DNA from: Pedobacter faecalis | Lineage (GTDB): Bacteria > Bacteroidota > Bacteroidia > Sphingobacteriales > Sphingobacteriaceae | Assembly: GCF_030182585.1 (NCBI RefSeq) | Contig: NZ_JARXOW010000001.1 | Coordinates: 1,798,001-1,862,000, forward strand | DNA length: 64,000 bases | Direction of reading: 5' to 3' | Shown: one piece after another, positions 26,629 to 36,392 of the stretch | Numbering within the stretch: the first letter of the stretch is position 1 | Layout: every line of letters begins with the position of its first letter | The notes under the pieces: generated by a model | The model's input: the letters and a program-made list of their open reading frames with translations, nothing else | Told to the model about the DNA's origin: nothing | The model's database searches: none | Made by a program: the position numbers and the translations under genes

Positions 26629-26657
26629 AAAAAGGATGCCTGCGGGCATCCTTTTTA
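26629..26657. terminator. Bidirectional terminator between DUF6266 and ECF sigma genes
   Basis: A perfect 12-bp stem AAAAAGGATGCC (26629-26640) / GGCATCCTTTTT (26645-26656) has a TGCG loop. A and T runs at both ends serve both convergent genes. Confidence 0.9.
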
Positions 26658-26679
26658 TTTTGAGGCTTAGGTAGGTTGA

Positions 26680-27210
26680 TTAGGCTACTTCTGCTCCCAA
26701 GATGTCTTTCGAATAGGTTTTCAGGTATTTTTTCAGGATTTGACGTGCTACGTGGATCCTGGTTTTCACTGTTCCAATCGGGATGTTTAGCTCTTCTGCG
26801 ATTTCGTGATATTTGAATCCTTCGAAGTATTTCATGAATGGCACATAGTATTCTGGCTGCAAAGTAGCCAGTGCCTTATTGATGTCGCCAATGACAAACT
26901 TGCTTTCGCTTGAGTTGCGTGCTGCGCTGTAGTGCAGATTGGCTGATGATATATCGTCTGACTGTGTGATAAGCGAATTTGTTTTTACCAGTCGGCGATA
27001 GTTATTGATGAAGGTGTTTTTCATGATGGTAAATAACCAACCCTTCAAATTCGTACCCTCCTTAAACTTACTGTAGTAAGTTACCGCTTTCAACATAGTG
27101 TCTTGTACCAGGTCGTTTGCATCTTCTATATCTTTAGTAAAATTTAAAGCGAATGACTGCAAAGAACTTGTGTGATTGTTCAGCTGGAGGTTAAATTCAT
27201 TTTTTGTCAT
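26680..27210 (-). CDS. ECF-type RNA polymerase sigma factor
   Basis: This 176-residue protein has region 2 (LNFTKDIEDANDLVQDTMLKAVTYYSKF, residues ~23-50, then LKGWLFTIMKNTFINNYRR) and region 4 (LQPEYYVPFMKYFEGFKYHEIAEELNIPIGTVKTRIHVARQILKK). It is a stand-alone ECF sigma of a type widely conserved in Sphingobacteria-like genomes, with no anti-sigma gene adjacent. Its regulon cannot be read here. Confidence 0.9.
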   Translation of the reverse strand: MTKNEFNLQLNNHTSSLQSFALNFTKDIEDANDLVQDTMLKAVTYYSKFKEGTNLKGWLFTIMKNTFINNYRRLVKTNSLITQSDDISSANLHYSAARNSSESKFVIGDINKALATLQPEYYVPFMKYFEGFKYHEIAEELNIPIGTVKTRIHVARQILKKYLKTYSKDILGAEVA

Positions 27211-27382
27211 AATGTTTTAAGTTTTAGGGTTTTATAAAAGCAAACAAACTAGTTTTCTTTTCCGGGGATCAACCAGGTTTGTCTAATCTTACACACTAAA
27301 GCATATACAATAGGTGTACCAAAAAACTTAAATCGATATTAACAAATTAATTTTCGGACGTTACGGGCAATTTAGCCTTATG

Positions 27383-28399
27383 TCACAAAATATTTACTTC
27401 CCTTTCCAGTTTAACGCCAAATTTGGCATCGACCTCTTTTATGATGCGTTCTGAAAAAGTGTACACTTCCTGACCAGTGGCCCCGCCATGGTTTACAAGC
27501 ACCAGGGCCTGGTTTTTCCAGGTGCCGGTGTTGCCATCTACCATTCCTTTAAAACCGCATTGCTCGATGAGCCAGCCGGCAGCCAGCTTTACGTCGCCAT
27601 TGGCCACCGGATAACGCACGGCATCGGGGAATCTACCGGTAAGGGCATCGGCGGTCTCCCGGCTTACAATGGGATTTTTAAAGAAACTTCCGGCATTGCC
27701 GATGGTTGATGGATCTGGAAGTTTGCTGACCCTGATGGAGGATACGACTGCGGATACATCGGCAATTCCGGGATTGCTGATGTGCCGCTTTTTGAGTTCT
27801 TCTTCTATAACACCGTAGCGGGTGTTGATTTCTGCCTGGGTGCTTAGCCTGAAGCCGACCTGCGTGATGATGTATTTTCCTTTTTTGGAGGGTTCCTTAA
27901 ATATACTATGCCTGTAATCGAACTGGCAGTCGCCCGCCGCAAACTGTTCAAACTCCCCTGTATGCGTATTAAATACTTTGCAGTTTTCAAAGACATCTTT
28001 CAGCTCCACGCCGTAGGCCCCTATATTTTGTACCGGTGAGGCACCGACGGTACCGGGAATAAGGCTCAGGTTTTCCAGGCCGGCGTAACCTCTGGCGACA
28101 CTGTAGCTGACCAGGTCGTTCCACACGACGCCCGCTCCCGCCTGGAGCTTTACGTCTGTGCCGCTGACTTCCGCTTCGATGCCCGGAATGGAGATCTTGA
28201 TGACGAGTCCGTCGAAATTTTTCGTAAAAAGCATATTGCTGCCACCGCCCAGGATAAGATAGGGCTGGTGGAAAGCGCCGCTTTGATAAAGGGATAGCAG
28301 GTCGTCTTCGGTAAATACTTCGGTAAACTGCTTCGCGAGTACATCTACCCTGAAGGTGTTATAGGGCTTTAACGATTTGTTTTCTTCAATTACGGGCAT
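27383..28399 (-). CDS. murB: UDP-N-acetylenolpyruvoylglucosamine reductase
   Basis: This 338-residue protein has the type I MurB length. The FAD-binding segment is LILGGGSNMLF (residues ~48-58). ENLSLIPGTVGASPVQNIGAYG is the family signature, YRHSIFKEP follows, and NAGSFFKNP holds the catalytic serine. It reduces enolpyruvyl-UDP-GlcNAc with NADPH in peptidoglycan synthesis, in the cytoplasm. It is divergent from the first TetR gene, with 65 bases between. Confidence 0.95.
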   Translation of the reverse strand: MPVIEENKSLKPYNTFRVDVLAKQFTEVFTEDDLLSLYQSGAFHQPYLILGGGSNMLFTKNFDGLVIKISIPGIEAEVSGTDVKLQAGAGVVWNDLVSYSVARGYAGLENLSLIPGTVGASPVQNIGAYGVELKDVFENCKVFNTHTGEFEQFAAGDCQFDYRHSIFKEPSKKGKYIITQVGFRLSTQAEINTRYGVIEEELKKRHISNPGIADVSAVVSSIRVSKLPDPSTIGNAGSFFKNPIVSRETADALTGRFPDAVRYPVANGDVKLAAGWLIEQCGFKGMVDGNTGTWKNQALVLVNHGGATGQEVYTFSERIIKEVDAKFGVKLEREVNIL

Positions 28400-28464
28400 T
28401 GTGCGCTAAAGACGTTACATGACATGCTGCAAACTTAGATAAAGATTGTTTATTTTTAGCATTT

Positions 28465-29070
28465 ATGGAGAATCAGGACAAGAAAAGGCTTTTGATTATT
28501 GAGGCTGCGCTGAAGAGATTTGCCCACTACGGGCTGGCGAAAACCACAATGACGGAGATTGCGAAGGACATTTCATTTTCTAAGGCACTTTTGTATTATT
28601 ATTTTCCGGACAAACTGACGCTGTACGTTACCACGATTGAACACCTGATGCAGGTGATGAGCCGCGACCTGATCAAATCGATAGATAAAACGAAAACTTC
28701 TACGGAAGGCATTATTAAACTGCTGCAAAAGCGGCAGACGTATATTCAGAAATATTATAAGCTTTTTGAGTCTAATCAGGTGATTGGTCAGGACCTGCCC
28801 AATGGCTTGTCTGAAAAGATTGAGAAGGCAAAGGCTTTTGAAGCGATGGTGGTGAACTCGCTGTTTAACCGCGGCATCACGAGCGGCGAACTGAGCATGG
28901 ATAATCCTAAACTGGTGACCGAGGTGTTTATGAACGCGCTGACTGGTATACACTTCGACATCGTTTTAAAGCACCGTTATGTGTTCCCCGATAAGGATCA
29001 TTTTAAGCAGATCTTTCTGAAGGAAAGGCTGTTTGCTGACGTCTTTATGGCAGGCCTGCAGAAGAAATAG
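28465..29070 (+). CDS. TetR/AcrR-family regulator (first of two)
   Basis: This 201-residue protein has the TetR HTH: RLLIIEAALKRFAHYGLAKTTMTEIAKDISFSKALLYYYFPDK (residues ~8-50). The C-terminal ligand domain is not specific. It resembles the next TetR gene closely in the HTH. It probably regulates the efflux operon downstream or membrane homeostasis; the ligand is unknown. Confidence 0.88.
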   Translation: MENQDKKRLLIIEAALKRFAHYGLAKTTMTEIAKDISFSKALLYYYFPDKLTLYVTTIEHLMQVMSRDLIKSIDKTKTSTEGIIKLLQKRQTYIQKYYKLFESNQVIGQDLPNGLSEKIEKAKAFEAMVVNSLFNRGITSGELSMDNPKLVTEVFMNALTGIHFDIVLKHRYVFPDKDHFKQIFLKERLFADVFMAGLQKK

Positions 29071-29143
29071 CTTCGTCCGTCATACTTCTGTAACATTTCT
29101 ACCCTTTTTTGCGTCTACACTTAAACGGTAAATTTTCTGGCCT

Positions 29144-29151
29144 TAACTTTG
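29144..29151 (+). promoter_or_regulatory. -7 box TAACTTTG before the efflux operon
   Basis: TAACTTTG matches TAnnTTTG and lies 38 bases before the ATG of the second TetR gene. I found no TTG at the expected upstream spacing, so the call rests on the -7 box alone. Confidence 0.4.
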
Positions 29152-29189
29152 ACCATTGAAAACGAAAAGTCAAAAAGTAAAAAAGTAGA

Positions 29190-29798
29190 ATGGTAGAGAC
29201 GGATAAAAAAAGGGAGGCGATTATTGAGGGTGCGATTAAGCGTTTCATGCATTACGGGATCAGTAAGACCACGATGAATGAGATTGCGGAGGACCTTTCG
29301 GTATCTAAGCCTTCACTGTATTATTATTTCCCGGATAAGAACAGCCTGGTGCTGGGTGTGATTGACAAAATTTTCTCTGACTATTTTGACATCATCGAAA
29401 ATGAGCGTTTTGCCGAGGAGCAGCCGCTTGAAGCGCGCTTAGCCGGATTTATTGAGGTGAGGCATCGCTTTTTCCAAAAGTATTATATGCTGCATCTGTC
29501 GGGTGCAAGTCCGGATTCGTCGCTCAACTCTGAGGAATTGAAGGCGCATTTTATGAAGATGAAGGCACGAAATCAGCAGTTCCATAAACAAGTGTTCAAA
29601 ACTGCGGCTGAAAAAGGTGAGATTGAGGATACGGATATGGACAAGGTGGCGGAATTGTATCTGGACAGTCTGGCGGGAATTACTTCGCTGTGCATTACGC
29701 ATGGAAATAAGGAGTTGTTTCCGAGCAAGAAGGAAATGAAACTGATGCTGGACAAGCAGCTGGGCTTGTCGGCAATTTTTGTTAAAGGATTAAAATAG
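29190..29798 (+). CDS. TetR/AcrR-family regulator (second of two), heads RND efflux operon
   Basis: This 202-residue protein has the HTH IEGAIKRFMHYGISKTTMNEIAEDLSVSKPSLYYYFPDK (residues ~10-48). It starts the operon TetR-tolC-adaptor-RND with only 21 bases to the next gene. That arrangement makes it the likely local repressor of the pump. It is a paralogue of the preceding TetR. Confidence 0.9.
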   Translation: MVETDKKREAIIEGAIKRFMHYGISKTTMNEIAEDLSVSKPSLYYYFPDKNSLVLGVIDKIFSDYFDIIENERFAEEQPLEARLAGFIEVRHRFFQKYYMLHLSGASPDSSLNSEELKAHFMKMKARNQQFHKQVFKTAAEKGEIEDTDMDKVAELYLDSLAGITSLCITHGNKELFPSKKEMKLMLDKQLGLSAIFVKGLK

Positions 29799-29819
29799 AC
29801 CCTAATTAATTAACTATAT

Positions 29820-31166
29820 ATGAATACAATAATGAAACAGATAAGAACAATCCCGCTGCTGGTGCTGGGCTTGGTATTGTCGGCCGTTGCATCGCAGGCG
29901 CAGCAAACGCTGACGCTGAAACAGGCGCTGAACTATGCGGTGCAGAACAACGTGAATGCCCGGAAGGCTAAGCTGGATATTGATGGTGGCAAATACAAAA
30001 CGCAGGAGGTTCGTGCGCAGGCTTTGCCGCAGATTAACGCAAGTACGAGTTTGAATTATAACCCTATAATTGGGCAACTCGTTGTAAATAACGGAGGTAA
30101 TGCACAAGCTTTTTCACTTGGTCGGGCCTGGGATTCGAATGCGGGCATTCAGCTTTCTCAGCAGCTTTTCAACCAGCAGGTATTTACTGGTTTGCAGGCA
30201 GCGCGCTCCAGTGAAGAGTATTACAGGCTTTCTTCGGAACTGACCGACGAGCAGGTGATTGAGCTGGTGGCGAACAATTATTATCAGGTGCTTGTGGCCA
30301 GACAGAGGCTGAACGTCATAGACACAAACCTTAAGAACATTCGCGTGGTGGAAAACATCATTACTACACAATATAACAATGGTTTGGCCAAGAAGATTGA
30401 CGTAGACCGGATCAAGGTGAGTATCACGAATCTTGAAACACAACGCACACAGGTGATCAACTCGATTACACAACTGGAACTTCAGCTGAAACTCTCGATG
30501 GGTATGCCGGTGGAAACTGCCATTACTCTGCCGAGAACGGAATTGAACGAATCGGTTACGCTGCCAGAAATGAGCGATACGCTAAATCTGGACAACCGGA
30601 CTGAAGTGAAATTATTAGACGTGCAGGACAGGCTCCTGGCCTTGCAGCGTAAGGCGTATGTTTCGGAATACTATCCTAATCTTTCGTTATCTGGCAACTA
30701 CACATATTCCAGCCAGGCAAACAGATTTGACTATCTAACCTCGAACGGAAGAGCGATCGGTTTCGATGCTTCATCTATCGGGATAACCTTGAGAATACCT
30801 GTTTTCAATGGCTTTCTTACCCGCTCACGCATCCGCCAGGCTGATGTGGACATCAAGAAAGCGAACGAAGACCGCAGACAAACAACGAATGCTTTGAACA
30901 CGGCTTATGAAAATGCCAAGATCGAGTTGCGCAACAGCATTAGCACGATAGAGTCGCAAAGGAAAAACGCTGAGCTTGCAAATGAGATCTATCAAAGCAC
31001 ACAAAACAATTATAATAACGGACTGGCAAGCCTTACTGACCTGCTGGACACGGAGAATGCGCTTACTGAAGCACAGAATGCCTACACCCAGGCTTTATTG
31101 AACTATAAGGTCGCCGAAATACAATTAATAAAATCTAACGGAAACATTAAATCACTCTTACAATGA
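29820..31166 (+). CDS. TolC-family outer-membrane efflux protein
   Basis: This 448-residue protein has a signal peptide (to about AVASQAQ) and two TolC repeats (LTLKQALNYAVQNNVNARKAKLDIDGGKYKTQEVRAQALPQINAS; the second around residue 265, with YYPNLSLSGNYTYSS). Long coiled-coil stretches are present. It forms the outer-membrane channel of the RND pump. The start could also be ATG 29832. It overlaps the adaptor gene by 4 bases. Confidence 0.92.
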   Translation: MNTIMKQIRTIPLLVLGLVLSAVASQAQQTLTLKQALNYAVQNNVNARKAKLDIDGGKYKTQEVRAQALPQINASTSLNYNPIIGQLVVNNGGNAQAFSLGRAWDSNAGIQLSQQLFNQQVFTGLQAARSSEEYYRLSSELTDEQVIELVANNYYQVLVARQRLNVIDTNLKNIRVVENIITTQYNNGLAKKIDVDRIKVSITNLETQRTQVINSITQLELQLKLSMGMPVETAITLPRTELNESVTLPEMSDTLNLDNRTEVKLLDVQDRLLALQRKAYVSEYYPNLSLSGNYTYSSQANRFDYLTSNGRAIGFDASSIGITLRIPVFNGFLTRSRIRQADVDIKKANEDRRQTTNALNTAYENAKIELRNSISTIESQRKNAELANEIYQSTQNNYNNGLASLTDLLDTENALTEAQNAYTQALLNYKVAEIQLIKSNGNIKSLLQ

Positions 31167-32230
31167 AAAGAATAATCATAACAGTCGTAGTTGTCCTGCT
31201 TGCCCTGGTGGGTATCGCACTGGTATTGACGAACAACAAGAAGAAGAACGAAGCGAAAACGGCTTTCATTGCCCAAGGCGGCGGAGCGGTTGCCGTTAGG
31301 GTAGCCCCTGTGCAAAAAACGGTGGTGGACCAGGATTTTAGTGTGAACGGGAATTTTTCGCCTAAGCAGGAGTTAAATCTGCTGAACGAAAATGCGGGAA
31401 GGGTGACCAGAATTTATGTTGATGAGGGTGATCGTGTTTCGAGAGGTCAGGTACTGGCCCGTATTGATGCGGAGATCATGAATACGGATAAAGAAACTGC
31501 TGAAGCTACTTATCAGAATGCTTTAAGGGATCAGGCCCGGTACGAGAACTCGTTTAAAACTGGCGGTGTTACACAACAGCAGTTGGATCAGGCCCGTTTG
31601 GCTACGCAAAATGCTAAGCTGCGTTTGCAGGCTTCGCAGCGCCGGGTTAGCGACGCTAATATTAAATCGCCGATCAATGGTATTGTAAACAAGCGCTACA
31701 TTGAAGTGGGTGCTTTCGTGAACTCGCAGGGATCTCAGCTTTTTGAATTGGTTGACGTATCGAAACTGAAGCTGAAGGTGAATGTGAGCGAGTCGCAGGT
31801 GGCTAACCTGAAGGTGGGCGACAAGGTTGAGATCAAGTCGTCGGTTTTCCCTAATGATAATTTCTCTGGCAGAGTAAGCTTTATTGCGCCTAAGGCTGAT
31901 GCTTCGCTGAACTTCCCGATTGAGATTGAGGTGGACAATGCAGGCAAGAACACTTTAAAGGCTGGTATGTATGGTACCGCAGTGTTTAAGTTCCCGAAAC
32001 AGGCGCCGACTATACTTGTGCCACGGACTTCATTTGCGGGTAGTGTAAGCAGCAATGAGGTGTTTGTTCTGGATAAAGGAAGCAATACATCGAAAGTGAG
32101 GAAAGTGGTTAGCGGCCGTATTCTGGGCGATAACGTGGAAATCCTGGATGGCTTGAATGAGGGTGAGACAGTGATTATTAGTGGTCAGATCAACTTAAAA
32201 GACGGTACTCCGGTATCTGTCGTTAAGTAA
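31163..32230 (+). CDS. RND efflux periplasmic adaptor (membrane-fusion protein)
   Basis: This 355-residue protein has an N-terminal membrane anchor (IIITVVVVLLALVGIALVL). A split lipoyl/barrel-sandwich domain follows (GRVTRIYVDEGDRVSRGQVLARID; SPINGIVNKRYIEVGAFV), with a helical hairpin between the halves, then beta-barrel and membrane-proximal domains. It bridges the inner-membrane pump and the TolC channel. It is translationally coupled to the gene before (ATGA). Confidence 0.93.
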   Translation: MKRIIITVVVVLLALVGIALVLTNNKKKNEAKTAFIAQGGGAVAVRVAPVQKTVVDQDFSVNGNFSPKQELNLLNENAGRVTRIYVDEGDRVSRGQVLARIDAEIMNTDKETAEATYQNALRDQARYENSFKTGGVTQQQLDQARLATQNAKLRLQASQRRVSDANIKSPINGIVNKRYIEVGAFVNSQGSQLFELVDVSKLKLKVNVSESQVANLKVGDKVEIKSSVFPNDNFSGRVSFIAPKADASLNFPIEIEVDNAGKNTLKAGMYGTAVFKFPKQAPTILVPRTSFAGSVSSNEVFVLDKGSNTSKVRKVVSGRILGDNVEILDGLNEGETVIISGQINLKDGTPVSVVK

Positions 32231-32252
32231 ACCATATTGAATAAGATATAAG

Positions 32253-35200
32253 ATGAAAATAACAGATATTTCTATAAAAAGACCCTCGCTGGTGATTGTG
32301 GTGTTTACCGCACTCACGCTCCTGGGGCTCTTGAGTTACTTTTCGCTGGGTTACGAGTTGCTTCCGAAATTCTCGAACAACGTTGTATCTATACAGACGA
32401 TTTACCCGGGAGCTTCGCCAAGTGAGGTGGAAAACACGGTGACCAAGAAGATTGAGGACGCGGTTTCTTCGATGGAGAACATCAAGAAGATTAACGCTGT
32501 GTCGTTCGAGAGCTTGTCGACCGTAACGATTACGCTGACTGATGCAGCCAATATTGATATTTCCCTGAATGATGCGCAGCGGAAGGTGAACGCAATCCTT
32601 TCGGACTTACCGGAGGATGTGAAAACGCCTTCACTGAGTAAGTTCTCGCTTGACGATTTGCCGGTAATTACGATGACGGCATCGGCCAATATGGATGATG
32701 TGAGTTTTTATGACCTGATTGACCAGCGGATTGCCCCGGTAATTTCGCGGGTTGCGGGTATTGCGCAGGTGAACCTTGTGGGTGGATCGGAACGTGAGAT
32801 TCAGGTTTCGCTTGATGCGAATAAGCTGCAGGGTTATGGCCTTTCGGCAACGCAGGTGCAGCAAATGGTGCTGAGCTCTAACCTGGACTTCCCTACGGGT
32901 AGTGTTAAGACCGAGTCGCAGGACGTACTGATCCGTTTGTCGGGCAAGTACCGGACCATTGAGGAGCTGAGAAATTTGGTGTTGACAACAACTCCTGATG
33001 GTGCGCAGATTCGTTTGGGTGATGTTGCCGACGTTCAGGATTCTAAGAAGGAAACGGAGAAACTGGCCCGTATTGACAGGCAAGCGTCGATCGCTATCCA
33101 GATCATTAAACAAAGTGATGCGAACGCAGTTGAAGTAAGTAAGGGCGTACATGCCATTATTGAGAAGCTAAAAAAGGACTATGAGGCAAATAAGCTGGAC
33201 ATCAAGATCGTTAACGACAGCTCTATTTTTACGTTGCAATCGGCCGACGCAGTTATCCACGATTTGATCATTGCGGTTGTACTGGTGGCTTTTGTGATGC
33301 TTTTCTTCCTGCATAGTTTGCGGAACGCGGTGATCGTCATGGTGTCGATCCCGGCTTCGTTGATCGCAACCTTTATCGGTATCAGCCTGTTTGGCTTTAC
33401 GCTGAACCTGATGTCGCTGCTTGGACTCTCGCTCGTTGTGGGTATCCTGGTGGATGACGCGATTGTGGTACTGGAGAACATCCAGCGACACATGGAGATG
33501 GGTAAGAATAAAGTCCGCGCAGCTTCTGATGCGACCAGGGAGATCGGTTTTACAGTGGTATCGATCACCTTTGTAATTGTGGTGGTGTTCTTCCCGATCG
33601 CCGTAAGTACGGGCTTGGTGTCGAACGTATTGCGCCAGTTCTGTGTGGTGGTTATTATCGCCACGCTGCTTTCCTTGCTGGCGTCGTTTACGATTGTTCC
33701 GCTGCTATTCTCAAGATTTGGTAAGCTGGAGCATATTGAAGGCAAAAATGCGTTTGGCCGTTTTATCCTTTGGTTTGAAAAACAACTGAAGAAGTTTACG
33801 ATCTGGGTTACAGGTATCCTGAACTGGTCGTTGAACCATAAGGCGATTACGCTGGTGGGTGTGTTTGTTTTGTTCTTAAGTTCATGCGGTTTACTGGGTG
33901 CCGGATTTATTGGTACGGAGTTTTTCCCGAAATCGGATAAAGGTGAATTCCTGGTGCAGATCGAATTGCCGAAGGATGCGCCTTTGGAGCAGACCAACTT
34001 TTATACGCAGCGTGCGGAGGCTTTCCTTGACAAGCAGCCTGAAATTGTGCAGCTGATTACAACGGTAGGACAGGCCAGCGGTGACTTTGGTGGAACGCAG
34101 GCAACGGCTTATAAGTCGGAGATTAACGTGCGCCTCGTTGAACGCGATCAGCGTGAAGGGGTATCATCTGATATCTTCGCCACGAAAATGAGCCGCGCCC
34201 TGGCCAAAGAACTTGTCGGAGCCAAGGTAAAAACTGTGCCGATCAGTATTTTGGGTATCGCGGAAAACGCTCCGATCAGTCTGGTGGTAACGGGTTCTGA
34301 CCTGGACAGCGTGTTAAAGTATGCACAGGGTGCCAGGGATGTTCTGGCAACTATTCCTGGTGCTACGGAGATTAAGCTTTCGGTAGAGAAAGGTACGCCG
34401 GAGATTAATGTGCAGGTAGACCGTGATAAGATGTCGGCCTTAGGCCTTAATCTTTCTACGGTTGGTTCTACGATGCAGACTGCCTTTGCGGGTAATACAG
34501 ATGGTAAATTCCGTAAGGGTGAATACGAATATGATATCAACATCCAGTTCCAGGACTTTAACCGCCAGAATATAGATGACGTGCGGAACCTGGTATTTGT
34601 GAACGATAAAGGCACGCAGGTGAAATTATCGCAGTTTGCGAATATTACGGAAGGTTCGGGTCCTAGTCAGCTGGAGCGACTGAACAAGTCGACCTCGGTA
34701 TCCGTACAGGCGCAGTCGATAGGACGGCCAACGGGAACGATTGTTGAAGATTTCCAGGCGAAACTTGAGGAGTACCAGGAAAATGGTAAGCTTAAAGCCC
34801 CTGTGGGTGTGAGTTATACCTGGGCTGGTGATCAGGAAAACCAAAGTGAAGGTTTTGGTACGCTGGGTATTGCTTTGTTATCGGCCATTATCCTGGTATA
34901 CCTGATTATGGTGGCCCTGTATGACTCGTTTGTATATCCGCTTGTGGTGATGTTCTCGTTGCCGCTGGCGATGATTGGAGCGTTGCTTGCACTGGCGCTG
35001 ACGAATAACTCCCTGGGTATCTTTACCATTCTTGGTTTGATCATGCTGATGGGTCTGGTAGCGAAGAACGCGATCTTGCTGGTCGACTTTACCAATCAGC
35101 AGAAGGCGGAAGGGAAATCGACCCGGGAAGCTTTGGTGCTGGCTAACCATGCCCGTTTGCGCCCGATCCTGATGACGACCATTGCGATGGTGTTTGGTAT

Positions 35201-35447
35201 GCTTCCGATCGCGATTGCCAGCGGTGCCGGTGCGGAATGGAAGAATGGTTTGGCCTGGGTTATCATCGGTGGTCTGATCAGTTCACTATTCCTCACCCTG
35301 ATCGTGGTTCCGGTGATCTACCTGATCTTCGACAGGATGCTGGACAGATTTGGCTTTAACAAAAAAGGCAAGTCGATAGACGAGCTGATGACGGAGCCTT
35401 ATGACCATAAGGATGTATTGGAATACGATCCGGATCTTGCACATTAA
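32253..35447 (+). CDS. RND-family efflux permease (AcrB/HAE1 type)
   Basis: This 1064-residue protein has twelve predicted membrane helices in the 1+6+5 layout and two large periplasmic loops. SLVVGILVDDAIVVLENI (residues ~390-407) holds the proton-relay aspartates of TM4, and GLIMLMGLVAKNAILLVDF is the TM10 motif with its lysine. It exports drugs or lipophilic compounds using the proton gradient. The substrate range is unknown. A terminator follows. Confidence 0.95.
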   Translation: MKITDISIKRPSLVIVVFTALTLLGLLSYFSLGYELLPKFSNNVVSIQTIYPGASPSEVENTVTKKIEDAVSSMENIKKINAVSFESLSTVTITLTDAANIDISLNDAQRKVNAILSDLPEDVKTPSLSKFSLDDLPVITMTASANMDDVSFYDLIDQRIAPVISRVAGIAQVNLVGGSEREIQVSLDANKLQGYGLSATQVQQMVLSSNLDFPTGSVKTESQDVLIRLSGKYRTIEELRNLVLTTTPDGAQIRLGDVADVQDSKKETEKLARIDRQASIAIQIIKQSDANAVEVSKGVHAIIEKLKKDYEANKLDIKIVNDSSIFTLQSADAVIHDLIIAVVLVAFVMLFFLHSLRNAVIVMVSIPASLIATFIGISLFGFTLNLMSLLGLSLVVGILVDDAIVVLENIQRHMEMGKNKVRAASDATREIGFTVVSITFVIVVVFFPIAVSTGLVSNVLRQFCVVVIIATLLSLLASFTIVPLLFSRFGKLEHIEGKNAFGRFILWFEKQLKKFTIWVTGILNWSLNHKAITLVGVFVLFLSSCGLLGAGFIGTEFFPKSDKGEFLVQIELPKDAPLEQTNFYTQRAEAFLDKQPEIVQLITTVGQASGDFGGTQATAYKSEINVRLVERDQREGVSSDIFATKMSRALAKELVGAKVKTVPISILGIAENAPISLVVTGSDLDSVLKYAQGARDVLATIPGATEIKLSVEKGTPEINVQVDRDKMSALGLNLSTVGSTMQTAFAGNTDGKFRKGEYEYDINIQFQDFNRQNIDDVRNLVFVNDKGTQVKLSQFANITEGSGPSQLERLNKSTSVSVQAQSIGRPTGTIVEDFQAKLEEYQENGKLKAPVGVSYTWAGDQENQSEGFGTLGIALLSAIILVYLIMVALYDSFVYPLVVMFSLPLAMIGALLALALTNNSLGIFTILGLIMLMGLVAKNAILLVDFTNQQKAEGKSTREALVLANHARLRPILMTTIAMVFGMLPIAIASGAGAEWKNGLAWVIIGGLISSLFLTLIVVPVIYLIFDRMLDRFGFNKKGKSIDELMTEPYDHKDVLEYDPDLAH

Positions 35448-35473
35448 GGATCGATATCTGTTTTAATAGTTTT

Positions 35474-35502
35474 AGAGGGGCCTGATTGGCCCCTCTTTTT
35501 TT
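35474..35502 (+). terminator. Rho-independent terminator of the efflux operon
   Basis: The stem AGAGGGGCC (35474-35482) / GGCCCCTCT (35488-35496) has a TGATT loop and is followed by a run of T. Confidence 0.9.
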
Positions 35503-35542
35503 GCAGCTCAGATTCTTTTGCTATTTTGTTGAAAAGTTGACC

Positions 35543-36388
35543 ATGCTGAGGTACCTGTTTCTATTGCCTTTTTTCTTTCTTGGAAGCTTGTTGCTGCATG
35601 CGCAGCATCCGCCGGTATTTAAGGGTATGACGATGGACACTACGTATATTGTGGTGAGCGACCTGAACGTTAATCTGGTGCGCTACGCTTATGGAGCGCC
35701 CAAAGTGAGTTTCCTGGCCATCCATGATAATGAGGATACCGGTGTAAAGGCGGCTTTTGAATATATGCAGTTTAATGGCGGAAGGCTGGTGGATTGTCAG
35801 TACGGCGGCGTGCGCAACTTTAAGTTTAAGGTTGATGGTGTAGATTATCAAACGGATCCAAACAGCATTTACACTCGTGACGGCATCCGTGTTGGCCTCG
35901 AAAAATATGGGCCGGCCGACGAAAAGGTTATGGATCAGTTGGAGATGGCTTCGAAGGTTATTCTAAATTTATACAACCATGCTAAGTATGGTTACATTTT
36001 TACCTTGCATAATAATGCCGATGGTGGCTTTGGCATTCCGTCTTACCTGAAGGGTTATGAACTGGAAGGTACGGCGGACTCATTGCACATCAATTTTGCT
36101 ATGGATCCGGATGACCTGGTGTTTGTGACGGAGAAGAAGCTTTTTGATTATCTGAAGCGTGAAAATGTTAACGTGGCGCTGCAATCGCACAACGCGCCGG
36201 ATGATGGGTCGCTCTCGGTTTACGCCATGAAGCATAGCATTCCGTACATCAATGTGGAGGTGCAGCATGGCAAGCAGGCGGAACACCTGAGGCTGATTGA
36301 AATTTCGGTAAAAGCCTTGTTTGCCTGTTACCCGGAACTAAAAGAAAAGGCTGGTACGTCTGACCAGCCTCCTCCTGTTACGCAGTAA
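35543..36388 (+). CDS. Secreted protein, possible M14-like metallohydrolase
   Basis: This 281-residue protein has a signal peptide (to about LLLHAQ). I cannot place it in a named family. LAIHDNEDT (residues ~52-60) fits the HxxE zinc motif of M14 peptidases and aspartoacylase/AstE enzymes. FTLHNNADGG (residues ~153) could be the third ligand, and NVEVQHG (residues ~240) could hold the catalytic glutamate. ATG 35543 gives a clean signal peptide. Only 4 bases separate its stop from the convergent lpdA. The enzyme call is inference. Confidence 0.5.
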   Translation: MLRYLFLLPFFFLGSLLLHAQHPPVFKGMTMDTTYIVVSDLNVNLVRYAYGAPKVSFLAIHDNEDTGVKAAFEYMQFNGGRLVDCQYGGVRNFKFKVDGVDYQTDPNSIYTRDGIRVGLEKYGPADEKVMDQLEMASKVILNLYNHAKYGYIFTLHNNADGGFGIPSYLKGYELEGTADSLHINFAMDPDDLVFVTEKKLFDYLKRENVNVALQSHNAPDDGSLSVYAMKHSIPYINVEVQHGKQAEHLRLIEISVKALFACYPELKEKAGTSDQPPPVTQ

Positions 36389-36392
36389 TTTC

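Noticed and set aside
32631-33997. Minus-strand frames up to 272 codons within the RND permease
   Set aside because: They are shadows created by codon bias of the permease; low-complexity Ser/Thr-rich translations with no domains.
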